This document shows, piece by piece, positions 1 to 8,581 of a DNA stretch of 64,000 nt. A model generated the notes under the pieces. It ran no database searches. It was not told the DNA's origin and saw nothing but the letters and a program-made list of their open reading frames with translations. Every line of letters starts with the position of its first letter. Positions within the stretch are counted from its first letter, which is position 1. The DNA is from Candidatus Gastranaerophilales bacterium (GTDB taxonomy: Bacteria > Cyanobacteriota > Vampirovibrionia > Gastranaerophilales > Gastranaerophilaceae), in assembly GCA_944324945.1 (NCBI GenBank), contig CALUYE010000002.1:1-64000 (forward strand). Reading direction: 5' to 3'. Both the position numbers and the translations under genes were made by a program.

Positions 1-665
1 TCGTCTTTGAATTTCAATTTTTGGCTGAATATTGCTGAAAGCAATCCTCTTTTATACTTCTTGAGGAGTTCAACAAGCTCTTTTTGTTTTTCAATTTTTT
101 TATCAATTAATGTTAAAAACGAAGCTATTTTTTCTTGTTCTTCTATATTTGGGAATGTGATTTTAATATCTTTAAATGAATTATAGCTGATTTGCTTTCC
201 ATCTCTAATACCTTCAACAGCTATGTTCAATGATTTTATAAAATTATAAGTTTTAAAATAATATTTGAAAAAATCGTATGAAATACTTTGTTTATTATTT
301 AATATAGTATATGCAGGACTTACAATACCCTCTAATCCGGAATATTCTAGTCCTCCTTGAAAAGAACGAAGACTAATAATAAAATTACCAGGTTTTACTA
401 ACTTGTAAGATTTTAAAGATTCATTTTCATATTTTATATTAATTCCACAGCTTTCTCTTAAAATAGTACCTCTTTCTTGTGTTACAGCTAAAACAGGTAA
501 TGAGGGTTTATTTTTTATTGTAACATTTTCAAATATTTCCTCTGTTCTTACCTTTTTCCACTCGACATTATACCCTTTAAAGCGGAGTTTAGGGACATTA
601 CATGTGTTTGCGCATGTATTTTTATTACATTTATCCCTGTCTTCAAGATGATAACTTGAGGTCAA
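1..665 (-). CDS. hsdS: Type I restriction-modification specificity subunit HsdS, 5' part; possible silent cassette
   Basis: HsdS reads DNA sequence for type I restriction-modification enzymes. The leftward reading frame has the usual HsdS order: NVPKLRFKGY opening, one target-recognition domain (TVTIKNKPSL-like start, GNFIISLRSF, EGIVSPAYTIL), then EEQEKIASFLTLIDKKIEKQ and KYKRGLLSAIFSQKLKF, the conserved helical spacer. The second recognition domain lies beyond the left edge. No ATG precedes the NVPKLRF opening: the frame is closed by a TAA at 672-674, and the only candidate start is a TTG at 665 without a well-placed ribosome site. It is divergent from a tyrosine recombinase 47 bases away, the arrangement seen where hsdS cassettes are shuffled by inversion. 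The family call is firm; the silent status is inference. Confidence 0.82.
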   Translation of the reverse strand, partial: MTSSYHLEDRDKCNKNTCANTCNVPKLRFKGYNVEWKKVRTEEIFENVTIKNKPSLPVLAVTQERGTILRESCGINIKYENESLKSYKLVKPGNFIISLRSFQGGLEYSGLEGIVSPAYTILNNKQSISYDFFKYYFKTYNFIKSLNIAVEGIRDGKQISYNSFKDIKITFPNIEEQEKIASFLTLIDKKIEKQKELVELLKKYKRGLLSAIFSQKLKFKD

Positions 666-712
666 GAAATCTTATAAATACCTTAATAAATAGATATAAG
701 GAGGTATTTATT

Positions 713-1669
713 ATGACAAAACTAACAAAAAACACTACTTTTAAAACATTGGCACATTTATGGTTAAAAGAAAAACAGGCTATGGTTACTCAATCAACCT
801 ATGCCGGATTTTTACTTATTGTTGAAAATCATCTGATGCCATATTTCGGAATACAAAAAATATGCGATATAACAGAACCAAAAATTCAGGAATTTATTTT
901 TTATCTTTTTAATAACGGACGACTTGATAATGCAGGCGGTCTTACAGTAAAAACTATAAGGGATATCATTCTTGTCTTAAGACTTACATTAAATTTTGCA
1001 TATAAATCAAGAGTAATTGCTGCATTAAATTGGGATTTAATAGACTACCCAAAAGATTCGGAAATTAAAAAAGTTATAGCATTATCCAAGGACGAAGAAC
1101 AAACACTGATACAAGCAATTTATTTGAATTTAACAAGAAAATCAGTTGGAATATTACTGACATTATTTACCGGATTGAGGATAGGAGAACTTTGCGGCTT
1201 GCAAATGTCAGACATATCTTTGTTCGATAACACTATTACCATAAATAAAACCGTACAAAGAATTTATGATAAATTAAATAAAACATCCTATATTCATATT
1301 GGTTCACCCAAAACAAAAAGTTCGCAAAGAACTATTCCCGTACCATCATTATTAATGAATATTATAAAAAAGTTTTATACAAATAATCCGAATCATTATT
1401 TCTTAACAGGAAAATCAACCCCAACAGAACCGAGAGTTTATAGACAATTTTTCTCAAGATTTGTAAAAAAACATAAACTAACACCGGTAAAATTTCATGA
1501 ACTTCGCCATACATTTGCTATAAGAGCAATAGAGATATCGGATTTTGATATAAAATCCCTGTCAGAAATTTTAGGACACAAAAATGTATCATTCACTCTA
1601 AATGTTTATGGCAGAGCAAACCTTCAACAAAAAATCAAATGCATGAATTTGCTGAATGATTTGCTGTAA
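713..1669 (+). CDS. Full-length tyrosine recombinase (XerD/phage integrase type)
   Basis: 318 residues. The N-terminal 100 residues form a SAM-like core-binding domain (TFKTLAHLWLKEKQAMV); the catalytic domain shows the first Arg in LFTGLRIGELCGL, the beta-strand Lys in SPKTKSSQRTIPV, the H-x-x-R box in FHELRHTFAIRA, and the second His and nucleophilic Tyr in LGHKNVSFTLNVYG. I chose the ATG at 713 because AAGGAGG sits seven bases before it; the frame is open further upstream to 602. It lies back to back with an hsdS fragment and ahead of the Hachiman genes. Its likely job is inversion of hsdS cassettes beyond the left edge, or past integration of this defence region. Confidence 0.9.
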   Translation: MTKLTKNTTFKTLAHLWLKEKQAMVTQSTYAGFLLIVENHLMPYFGIQKICDITEPKIQEFIFYLFNNGRLDNAGGLTVKTIRDIILVLRLTLNFAYKSRVIAALNWDLIDYPKDSEIKKVIALSKDEEQTLIQAIYLNLTRKSVGILLTLFTGLRIGELCGLQMSDISLFDNTITINKTVQRIYDKLNKTSYIHIGSPKTKSSQRTIPVPSLLMNIIKKFYTNNPNHYFLTGKSTPTEPRVYRQFFSRFVKKHKLTPVKFHELRHTFAIRAIEISDFDIKSLSEILGHKNVSFTLNVYGRANLQQKIKCMNLLNDLL

Positions 1670-1676
1670 AATTATT

Positions 1677-1685
1677 TGGTATAAT
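1677..1685 (+). promoter_or_regulatory. Extended -10 promoter for hamA
   Basis: TGG followed directly by TATAAT (1680-1685) makes an extended -10 element just after the recombinase stop. Transcription would start about at the ATG at 1693, which has no Shine-Dalgarno sequence, so hamA may be read from a leaderless message. No good -35 is visible at 17 bases. Confidence 0.5.
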
Positions 1686-1692
1686 AATGAAC

Positions 1693-2535
1693 ATGGAAAA
1701 AAGAATTACAGATGCTATAGAAGAATGGTTAGATTGTAAAGTTTCTAAAAACCCATCATATATACATTTATTATTAAATGCAGATGGTGAAAATTTCCCT
1801 GATGAATTAATTACTTATATTAAGATTGCACATGAGCAAGCTCAAAAAAAATATATTGATAAAATAAATGAATTTAATTTAGATCCCTTAGAACAACCAC
1901 CTATATATACTGTGGTATTGCCATTGAAAACTTTACAAGGTTATTTGGGAGAAGTTTTTGGAGGTTTAATTGCCATTACTCAAAAACCTTTTGACCTTGA
2001 TTGGGAAATTCCGGTGCATCTTTTTTCTTTCCATGATACAGTTTTTGATTGGTTAGATATGTATTTGCAAAACGCTGAAATATCAACGGATATACCTGGA
2101 AGAACTGGTGATGATAATTTAGCTTTTTTACGTAATAAAAATAATGAAATAATTGCTGTATTATTTATAGAAGCCAAATGCACATTAACGCATAATGTTG
2201 CTTTAATCAATGATGCACATTCTAAATTAAGCAAGAGTAATATAATTCCAGTATCCAGAGATAAAATAAAGCAATTACTAATTGAAAAAGGTGATAGTGA
2301 TAGCCTCCTTTTTGTAGATGCGATAAACAATATAACAAATACACAAAAAGAAAGATATGATATGGTTAGTTATTTATATAACCAAAAACCAATAAAAAAT
2401 GACAGTTGGATTTCAAAAGATAAAATTAACAGTTATTATACTGGTAAAAGGAACCTTGTCGCTGCAGAGTTGTGTATCACAAATCTTAAAAATTTTATCG
2501 ACAAAATTTATCGGAATGGAGATTCTGATGAATAA
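1693..2535 (+). CDS. hamA: Hachiman defence nuclease HamA (DUF1837)
   Basis: About 280 residues, the usual HamA size. HamA is the effector nuclease of the two-gene Hachiman anti-phage system and is held inactive by the HamB helicase. Visible signs are GYLGEVFGGLIA, IPVHLFSFHDTVFDWL, the PD-(D/E)xK-like core GRTGDDNLAFL followed by VLFIEAKCTLTHN (catalytic E-x-K), and INDAHSKLS, all of which I recognise from DUF1837. An ATG at 1687 is also in frame; 1693 fits a leaderless start behind the -10 element. The gene overlaps hamB by eight bases, so the two are translated together. The call is based on motif memory plus the partner helicase. Confidence 0.85.
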   Translation: MEKRITDAIEEWLDCKVSKNPSYIHLLLNADGENFPDELITYIKIAHEQAQKKYIDKINEFNLDPLEQPPIYTVVLPLKTLQGYLGEVFGGLIAITQKPFDLDWEIPVHLFSFHDTVFDWLDMYLQNAEISTDIPGRTGDDNLAFLRNKNNEIIAVLFIEAKCTLTHNVALINDAHSKLSKSNIIPVSRDKIKQLLIEKGDSDSLLFVDAINNITNTQKERYDMVSYLYNQKPIKNDSWISKDKINSYYTGKRNLVAAELCITNLKNFIDKIYRNGDSDE

Positions 2536-5500
2536 AAAACAAGATTTGGAAATTTCAAATAAAATTATTGAAGAATATGCAGGGGAATCATTTCCTTCAG
2601 ATTTCGCAAAACTATATGCACATCATTCAAGATTACAAGCCAAAAAAGAGGGACTAAAATCTTGGAATGACCAAATGTTTGAGTCTCAATTGAATAAAGC
2701 ATTATTATTAATTGAATATGCAGAAATACAAAGGGAAGGAGATAATAATAAATTTAAAAATGCTTTAAAACGTGCAGGAGAAGTCTTAGAATGGCTTGCA
2801 CATCCCGAAATAAATAAAAATGATTTACCATTATATTTATTATCAGCCGCTTGTTATCAGTTAGCAGAATACCCTGCAAGAGGGTTAGGTGTTTTAAATA
2901 AATATGATATTGATAGTCACCAATCTAAAATACTACAAGCATTATTAAAAGCTGACTTTATAAGTATTATAAAATTGTTATCTGACTATTATACCAATAA
3001 TATAAATATTATAATTGCAAACATTGATAATACTGAAACTCAAGACTTATCATTACAACAGTATATTATAAACGAAACTATAAGGGTTATAAGTATTACA
3101 TATTCCTATTTCCGTTGGGGAGATAATGATAGATTAGATATTGCAATGAAAAAATTTGAAGCAATAGAAAAATTTATGCTACACGGTAAAGATTCTTTTT
3201 CTTGGATTTTATGTAGGCTTTGTAATCAAGTAATAAAAGTATATTTTGAAACATCATTAAGAAAGTGGATTCAAAAATTAAAAGAAACTGTCAATGATGA
3301 TGGTAAAAAAGCATTAGATTTATATTTAAAATTAAATTTTTTAGAAAATAAAACTCTTGCATGGACATCACAAATAGTAGGGATAGAAGAATTAGCAAAA
3401 AATGAAAGTTTTTTACTTTGTACGCCAACAGGTTCTGGTAAAACAACTATAGCCGAACTAGCGATCATACAGAATTTATTATCTAAAAATATTTCTGATA
3501 ATAGCATTAATGATAGCATTGCTTTATATATAGTACCTAAACGAGCTCTTGCAGCGGAGGTTGAATTTAAATTATCTAAAATTTTGACACAAAATTTAAA
3601 TACAAATATTCAAATTACATCTTTGTATGGAGGCAATGACTATGGACCAGATGAAATATCAATAACGGAGGCTATTCATCCTTTTGTTCTCATATGTACG
3701 CAAGAAAAAACGGATGCTCTTATTAGGCTATTTGGAAATGAATTTCTTGAAAAAGTTAAATTGGTAATTATTGATGAAGCACATAATATTAATTCCGAAG
3801 ACTCTCGTGCTTTTTGTTTGGAAACATTAATTACACGATTAAAAATGAAATTAAAAGCAAATACTAGATTCATAGGCTTATCTGCTATTGCTGATGGAAT
3901 TGAAAAAAGCTTATCTGCATTCATTGGTAGTAAGGATAGACCAATCAAATCGGATTACAGAAGCACTAGACAAACGATCGGTCGCCTTTATTATTCACCA
4001 CTGGGTACATATGAACAATACGTTGATATTATAGATGGTAAAATTGTAAAGCTTGAAAATGAAGAAAAACAGAGACCTTATATATTAAATCCTATTGAAA
4101 GATGTCCTTTCCCCCAAAAATATAATAATTATGAAAAAAGTATTCAAAAAATGAGGCCAAGATTATTTTGGGCAGCACTTAACTATGCTTCACAGACAAA
4201 CAAAGACAAAAATAAAACTGTATTAATTTCTATATTAGGTATTGAAGATATAGTTTCACAATATGCAACTCCATTTCTAAAATACATTGAAGAAGATTTA
4301 TCTAATGTTGAAAATATTCCACAATATTTCGTAATACCTAATAATGATAAATTAGATATTTATAATAAAGCATTAAAAATATGTGCAGATTATTTTGGGC
4401 AAGATTCTGTTGAATATAAATTATTAAAAAAAGGAATTGTTTTACATCATGGTAAAATGCCGGGAAGATTAGGAAGAATATTAGTACAATTGGTAGAACA
4501 AAATATAATAAATGTAGTTATTGCAAATTCTACTTTAATTGAAGGTATAAATTTACCATTTGAGATTATTTTATTACCATATACATCATTAAAAAGAAAA
4601 CCATATGATATCAATGATAATAGTTTAGTAGATATAAAAAATTTTAAAAATCTGATAGGAAGGGCTGGACGTCCTTGTTTAACAACAGAAGGGCAAACTT
4701 ATATTTTATTACCACAACAAGAAAAACAACTAAAATATTTACATACAAATTATGTAAATATTTTAGAAGAATTTATGAATAATTCACAAAATGAAGAAAC
4801 TAGTGCACTATTTAAGTTATTAGAAAAAATTTATAATAAATGGCAAAAGATTACACAAGAAACAAGTCGAGAAAAGTTTATTGAATGGATCGAAAATACT
4901 AGGCCAATTAATGAAAATAACGAAGCAGTAAATGTATTAGATAATTTAGATGAATTTTTATTATCAGTTATAGAAGAAATTGATAATGTTTCAAAAGAGG
5001 GTGATTTAGAAGATAAAATATTAAAAATTTGGGAAAATACATATGCAAATTATGTAAATAATAGTGATTATATATTTTATAAAAATGTTATTAACCTCAG
5101 ATGTAAAGCGCTTCTAAAAACTATCTATCCAAATAAAAAATTCCGTAATTATTTTTATAAAGTTTCATTAACTCCAAAGATTACAATGGAATTAACAGCA
5201 AAATTTAGTGAAATATACAAAATTCTAAAAGAGGGGGAATCTTACTTTTCTCTCGGAAACAATTGCAGAATTAACTATATTATGAAAATTGTACAAATTT
5301 TTAATGAAATAGAAAAAATCAAAATTGATAAAAAGTTTGATACAATAAAAAAACATATTGAATGGTGGTTTTCAAAAGATAAAACGCTATTTACAGGTAC
5401 CGCTTCAAATCATTATGATTTTATTAGTAAAGAATTTTTATATAAATTTACTAGAAACATAGGTGCTTTTATTTCTTTATGTTTATTAAACAAAGATGAT

Positions 5501-5998
5501 TTAAAAGGTAATCAAAAAGAAAAAACAGGATTGCCTTGGATTATATTTTGGCTAAAAGATATAATAACATGGGGAACCCTTGATCCTGTTACTGCATATA
5601 TAATGGCGAATGATTCTTCCGTTATAACAAGAGTGGATGCTCAAAAAATTTCTCAAAACTATTATAATAACTATGGTTACATTAATAACGATGAAATCTT
5701 CAATCCGGATACGATCAAAAAATGGTATCACATATATAAAATTCAATATAATAAACATGCAGAAGAAGAACATAATAATGAAGAACAATTCCAAGTAAAA
5801 TTGGATAGAAATTCTATATTATATACACAACTAAAATATAGAGTAATTCCTATAATAAAAAATAATAAGATATACTGGATTGATATTGCGGGTTATATTA
5901 TGGCAGTTTCTGATATAGGTAAAATTAATGTTTATGATAATGATTATATATTATATCCTAAAGAAAAACGCGTTATTTCTAGTAAGTACTTATCTTGA
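2528..5998 (+). CDS. hamB: Hachiman defence helicase HamB (SF2, DEAH)
   Basis: 1156 residues. A roughly 270-residue alpha-helical N-terminal region is followed by a Ski2-like superfamily 2 helicase core: LLCTPTGSGKTTIAELAI (motif I), LVIIDEAHNINSED (motif II), RFIGLSAIADG (motif III), VVIANSTLIEGINLPF (motif V) and FKNLIGRAGRP (motif VI), then a long helical C-terminus of unknown fold. HamB senses invading DNA and releases HamA. The frame is open back to 2399, but GGAG at 2519 points to the ATG at 2528, which overlaps the hamA stop. The gene is very A+T-rich, consistent with acquisition by transfer. Confidence 0.86.
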   Translation: MNKKQDLEISNKIIEEYAGESFPSDFAKLYAHHSRLQAKKEGLKSWNDQMFESQLNKALLLIEYAEIQREGDNNKFKNALKRAGEVLEWLAHPEINKNDLPLYLLSAACYQLAEYPARGLGVLNKYDIDSHQSKILQALLKADFISIIKLLSDYYTNNINIIIANIDNTETQDLSLQQYIINETIRVISITYSYFRWGDNDRLDIAMKKFEAIEKFMLHGKDSFSWILCRLCNQVIKVYFETSLRKWIQKLKETVNDDGKKALDLYLKLNFLENKTLAWTSQIVGIEELAKNESFLLCTPTGSGKTTIAELAIIQNLLSKNISDNSINDSIALYIVPKRALAAEVEFKLSKILTQNLNTNIQITSLYGGNDYGPDEISITEAIHPFVLICTQEKTDALIRLFGNEFLEKVKLVIIDEAHNINSEDSRAFCLETLITRLKMKLKANTRFIGLSAIADGIEKSLSAFIGSKDRPIKSDYRSTRQTIGRLYYSPLGTYEQYVDIIDGKIVKLENEEKQRPYILNPIERCPFPQKYNNYEKSIQKMRPRLFWAALNYASQTNKDKNKTVLISILGIEDIVSQYATPFLKYIEEDLSNVENIPQYFVIPNNDKLDIYNKALKICADYFGQDSVEYKLLKKGIVLHHGKMPGRLGRILVQLVEQNIINVVIANSTLIEGINLPFEIILLPYTSLKRKPYDINDNSLVDIKNFKNLIGRAGRPCLTTEGQTYILLPQQEKQLKYLHTNYVNILEEFMNNSQNEETSALFKLLEKIYNKWQKITQETSREKFIEWIENTRPINENNEAVNVLDNLDEFLLSVIEEIDNVSKEGDLEDKILKIWENTYANYVNNSDYIFYKNVINLRCKALLKTIYPNKKFRNYFYKVSLTPKITMELTAKFSEIYKILKEGESYFSLGNNCRINYIMKIVQIFNEIEKIKIDKKFDTIKKHIEWWFSKDKTLFTGTASNHYDFISKEFLYKFTRNIGAFISLCLLNKDDLKGNQKEKTGLPWIIFWLKDIITWGTLDPVTAYIMANDSSVITRVDAQKISQNYYNNYGYINNDEIFNPDTIKKWYHIYKIQYNKHAEEEHNNEEQFQVKLDRNSILYTQLKYRVIPIIKNNKIYWIDIAGYIMAVSDIGKINVYDNDYILYPKEKRVISSKYLS

Positions 5999-6105
5999 AT
6001 AATAAAATAAATTTAATTTATAATGTTTTCATCTCCATCTCATAGTTAATTACATCTTGTTCTGTATGTTAAATTACAGAGATGTGGCGCGAAAATTTGA
6101 GAGGA

Positions 6106-6134
6106 TTGATTATAGCATAAATATTATGTATAAT
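6106..6134 (+). promoter_or_regulatory. Sigma-70-type promoter
   Basis: TTGATT (6106-6111), 17-base spacer, TATAAT (6129-6134), about 55 bases ahead of the ATG at 6191, which has AGGAG before it. This is the best-formed promoter in the window. Confidence 0.7.
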
Positions 6135-6190
6135 ACTTTACATAATAAATTTTAAAACTATTATTAATTATTATCTTAGGAGATTTACTT

Positions 6191-6628
6191 ATGAAGAAAG
6201 TTTGTTTAGGGTTAGTACTGTTGCTATCGGGTATTTTTATGACTGCAAATGCGAAGGTTCAATGCAGTTATGATACTTTTGAAGGGTATAAAGCATGTCG
6301 GGCGTTGTTTGATGAAATGATGAATTTGCCCGTTCCTCAAAGTGATAATATTCGTGAGCTAAACCGTGTTTTTTTTAAAGAACTTGAGACATTATACGCA
6401 CAAAAAGAGTCTCTTATAGCTTCTTTGCAAAAATTATATTCAAAAGCTGATGCAAATCCTGAAGATATTAAGAAATTAGAAAATGAACTTCAGCAATTAG
6501 ACAGTAAGATTCACAAAACAATCGGAATTCATAGTGAAAAGTCGGTTTATCTGCTTCTTCCTATGCAAAAAATTAAATATAAAGAAGTGAAAGAAGAGTT
6601 TGAGCGTATAACTAATACAAATAAGTGA
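6191..6628 (+). CDS. Small secreted helical protein, function unknown
   Basis: 145 residues. Residues 1-21 form a classic signal peptide (KK, hydrophobic LGLVLLLSGIFM, then ANA-K as cleavage site). The mature part is almost wholly alpha-helical and charged, with two Cys near its start (QCSYDTFEGYKACRALF) and LETLYAQKESLIASLQKLY in the middle, which resembles Spy/CpxP-type periplasmic helical proteins only in general character. It stands alone between the Hachiman genes and two leftward hypotheticals, with its own promoter. No function can be assigned. Confidence 0.75.
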   Translation: MKKVCLGLVLLLSGIFMTANAKVQCSYDTFEGYKACRALFDEMMNLPVPQSDNIRELNRVFFKELETLYAQKESLIASLQKLYSKADANPEDIKKLENELQQLDSKIHKTIGIHSEKSVYLLLPMQKIKYKEVKEEFERITNTNK

Positions 6629-6631
6629 TTT

Positions 6632-7525
6632 TTAGAATAAATACACCCTTTCATTCGTTATATTTTCCCAGCCTTTGTCTTTTAATTCAAAGCATTTTTG
6701 GGCTGTTGTTGTTTGGTTGTAGTCAAAAATTACTTTATAGGCTTCGCCTTTGTCGTTAAATCTTACGTATCTTTTAATGGTTTCGGTGCCGTTTTTTAGG
6801 TTTGACGAACCCTCTTCGTATGAGATTATTTTTCCGTTTTCAAATATTGCCGTTTTATCTTGTTTCCAAGAATCTCCTTCGATTTCTTTACGACCTTCGA
6901 TATAATGGCAGAAGATATTATTAAAAAATCCCAGTCTTTTTCCTTCTTGTAATGCCTGCTCACCTCTATACAAGCAATTTTCGCAGTAATCCATAAGTTT
7001 ATCTTCGTCAAAGTAGAAAATTTTTGAAATTTTTTCGCTGCCATCCGTATTTTTTTCAACATCTATATCTATTCTATCAATCTTTCCGTTAATAAAAGTT
7101 GATCTTCTAAGGAGTTTTTTGCCGTCGGGTGAGAATTCTTCCATTGTTTCTTTGTTATTATCTTTTGTTATTTTTCTTGTTGTTATGTTGTTTTTAATTT
7201 CTTCACCTTTTTTATAATTTTCGCTTATCTCGCTAAGTTGTTTATTTGCTTCTTTTTGTGCTTCAAGAGCAAGCTGTTGTATTTCTTTATCAGCTTTAAG
7301 TGCGCTATTAATAAGCATTTCTGCTTCTTGCGGTAAAACGGCTTTATTTTGTTGAATATTATATTGCGCGCTAACTTGCGGGAATGTTACCGTTTTTGCA
7401 TCTTGACTTTGAACAGACTCGTTTGTTTGTGTTTTAGGTGCATTTTTAGCTAAAGAGTTGCTTAAAATCGGGCTCATTAGCGAGTTTGATTTAAAATTTA
7501 AATATGAATTAAGTAAAATTTTCAT
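6632..7525 (-). CDS. Lineage-type hypothetical protein, paralogue of the upstream gene
   Basis: 297 residues, no signal peptide seen. A helical, Gln/Ala/Glu-rich region (residues 60-110) is followed by a Thr/Asp-rich beta domain with the block TTRKITKDNNKETMEEFS and DGKKLLRRSTF, which recurs nearly unchanged in the gene just upstream. Later segments carry repeated 'KI.Y.E' and 'YVRFNDKGEAYKVIFDY' strands like those of repeat proteins that hold short beta-hairpins. Start supported by a GGAAGGG ribosome site. It follows its paralogue by 14 bases, so both are one operon. Function unknown. Confidence 0.7.
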   Translation of the reverse strand: MKILLNSYLNFKSNSLMSPILSNSLAKNAPKTQTNESVQSQDAKTVTFPQVSAQYNIQQNKAVLPQEAEMLINSALKADKEIQQLALEAQKEANKQLSEISENYKKGEEIKNNITTRKITKDNNKETMEEFSPDGKKLLRRSTFINGKIDRIDIDVEKNTDGSEKISKIFYFDEDKLMDYCENCLYRGEQALQEGKRLGFFNNIFCHYIEGRKEIEGDSWKQDKTAIFENGKIISYEEGSSNLKNGTETIKRYVRFNDKGEAYKVIFDYNQTTTAQKCFELKDKGWENITNERVYLF

Positions 7526-7539
7526 TTTTTCCCTTCCGA

Positions 7540-8529
7540 TTAAACAAAATTGTAAAATTCTTTTTCTATATCTTCTTTTGTTGTATCTTTCGCGCCTTTT
7601 TGGGTTATTGTGTATGATTTTTCTATTGTTTTATTATTTGCATCGTATCCGAAGTATACTCTTGAAGGTTTATTTTTTTCATCGAATATGACCATTTTTT
7701 CTGCTTTGGTTCTTTTTTGGGGTTCATTCCATTCATAATTTTCAAAATATTCATTGTATTCGTTGATTGCTTTTGATGCTTTTATTGAACCGTCTTGTGT
7801 CTTGGTTATATTTTCAAAATAGAAGGATAAGGAGCTGTCAAAAGAATATTCAATCTTTTTTTCTGCTTTGAAAGTTTTTTTATCAATAATTTCTAGATTC
7901 TTGTTGTATTCAATTAGAAACCCGTCAAATGCGTATAAAAATACCCTTGATGCTTTTTTTGAATCGTTTTTTGTTTGCGTGTTTTGCGAGTATTCGCTTA
8001 GTTCATTTTGAAAGAATTTGTATGTTTCTTGCGTTTTTTCGCTTCCAAAGGGAGCATTTTCAATACCTTTTGATATAATTGTTTTATCGGGTAAAAATGT
8101 TGTTCTTCTTAAAAGCTTGCTGCCATCAGAAGAAAATTCTTCCATAACGGTTTTATCGCTGTTTTTTGTGATTTTCCTTACCGTTATGCCGTTAATTGTT
8201 TCTTCTCCTTTAGCGTATAATTTATTTACTTCATTCAATAAGCTTTTTGATTTTTTATAGATTTCAAATCCTTCTTCTTCTATATCACGCGATAGCTCAT
8301 CTGCTTTATTTTTTTCTATGGTTGCCTTATTTAAAAGATTTTTTATCGGGTTTTCTTTACTTTTAATTTGCGAAAGCGTATATGTTCCAAAAAGCGCAAG
8401 AGCTGTACTTCCTATAACGGCTGCTTTTGCTTTCGGGTTTTTAATCGTGTTTATTGAAGGTTTTTTTATTGCGTGATTTTTTGAGAAATTACTTAATTTT
8501 GAATGGAAAAAACTAATCGGTTTTATCAT
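7540..8529 (-). CDS. Lineage-type hypothetical protein with one membrane segment
   Basis: 329 residues. A Lys-rich N-terminus leads to a hydrophobic stretch near residues 35-52 (AKAAVIGSTALALFGTYTL), a helical linker, and the same VRKITKNSDKTVMEEFS / DGSKLLRRTTF block as the next gene, followed by beta-rich repeats. The N-terminal segment suggests membrane anchoring, which the downstream paralogue lacks. An AAAGGA ribosome site supports the start. The pair looks like a local duplication that diverged in its ends but kept the central block. Function unknown. Confidence 0.7.
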   Translation of the reverse strand: MIKPISFFHSKLSNFSKNHAIKKPSINTIKNPKAKAAVIGSTALALFGTYTLSQIKSKENPIKNLLNKATIEKNKADELSRDIEEEGFEIYKKSKSLLNEVNKLYAKGEETINGITVRKITKNSDKTVMEEFSSDGSKLLRRTTFLPDKTIISKGIENAPFGSEKTQETYKFFQNELSEYSQNTQTKNDSKKASRVFLYAFDGFLIEYNKNLEIIDKKTFKAEKKIEYSFDSSLSFYFENITKTQDGSIKASKAINEYNEYFENYEWNEPQKRTKAEKMVIFDEKNKPSRVYFGYDANNKTIEKSYTITQKGAKDTTKEDIEKEFYNFV

Positions 8530-8581
8530 TTTTATTTCCTTTTGATTGTATTAAAACTCGAAAACAAAATATTTTGCTAAA

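Noticed and set aside
2399-2527. Upstream start for HamB at 2399
   Set aside because: It would overlap hamA by 137 bases; GGAG and the overlap of eight bases favour 2528.
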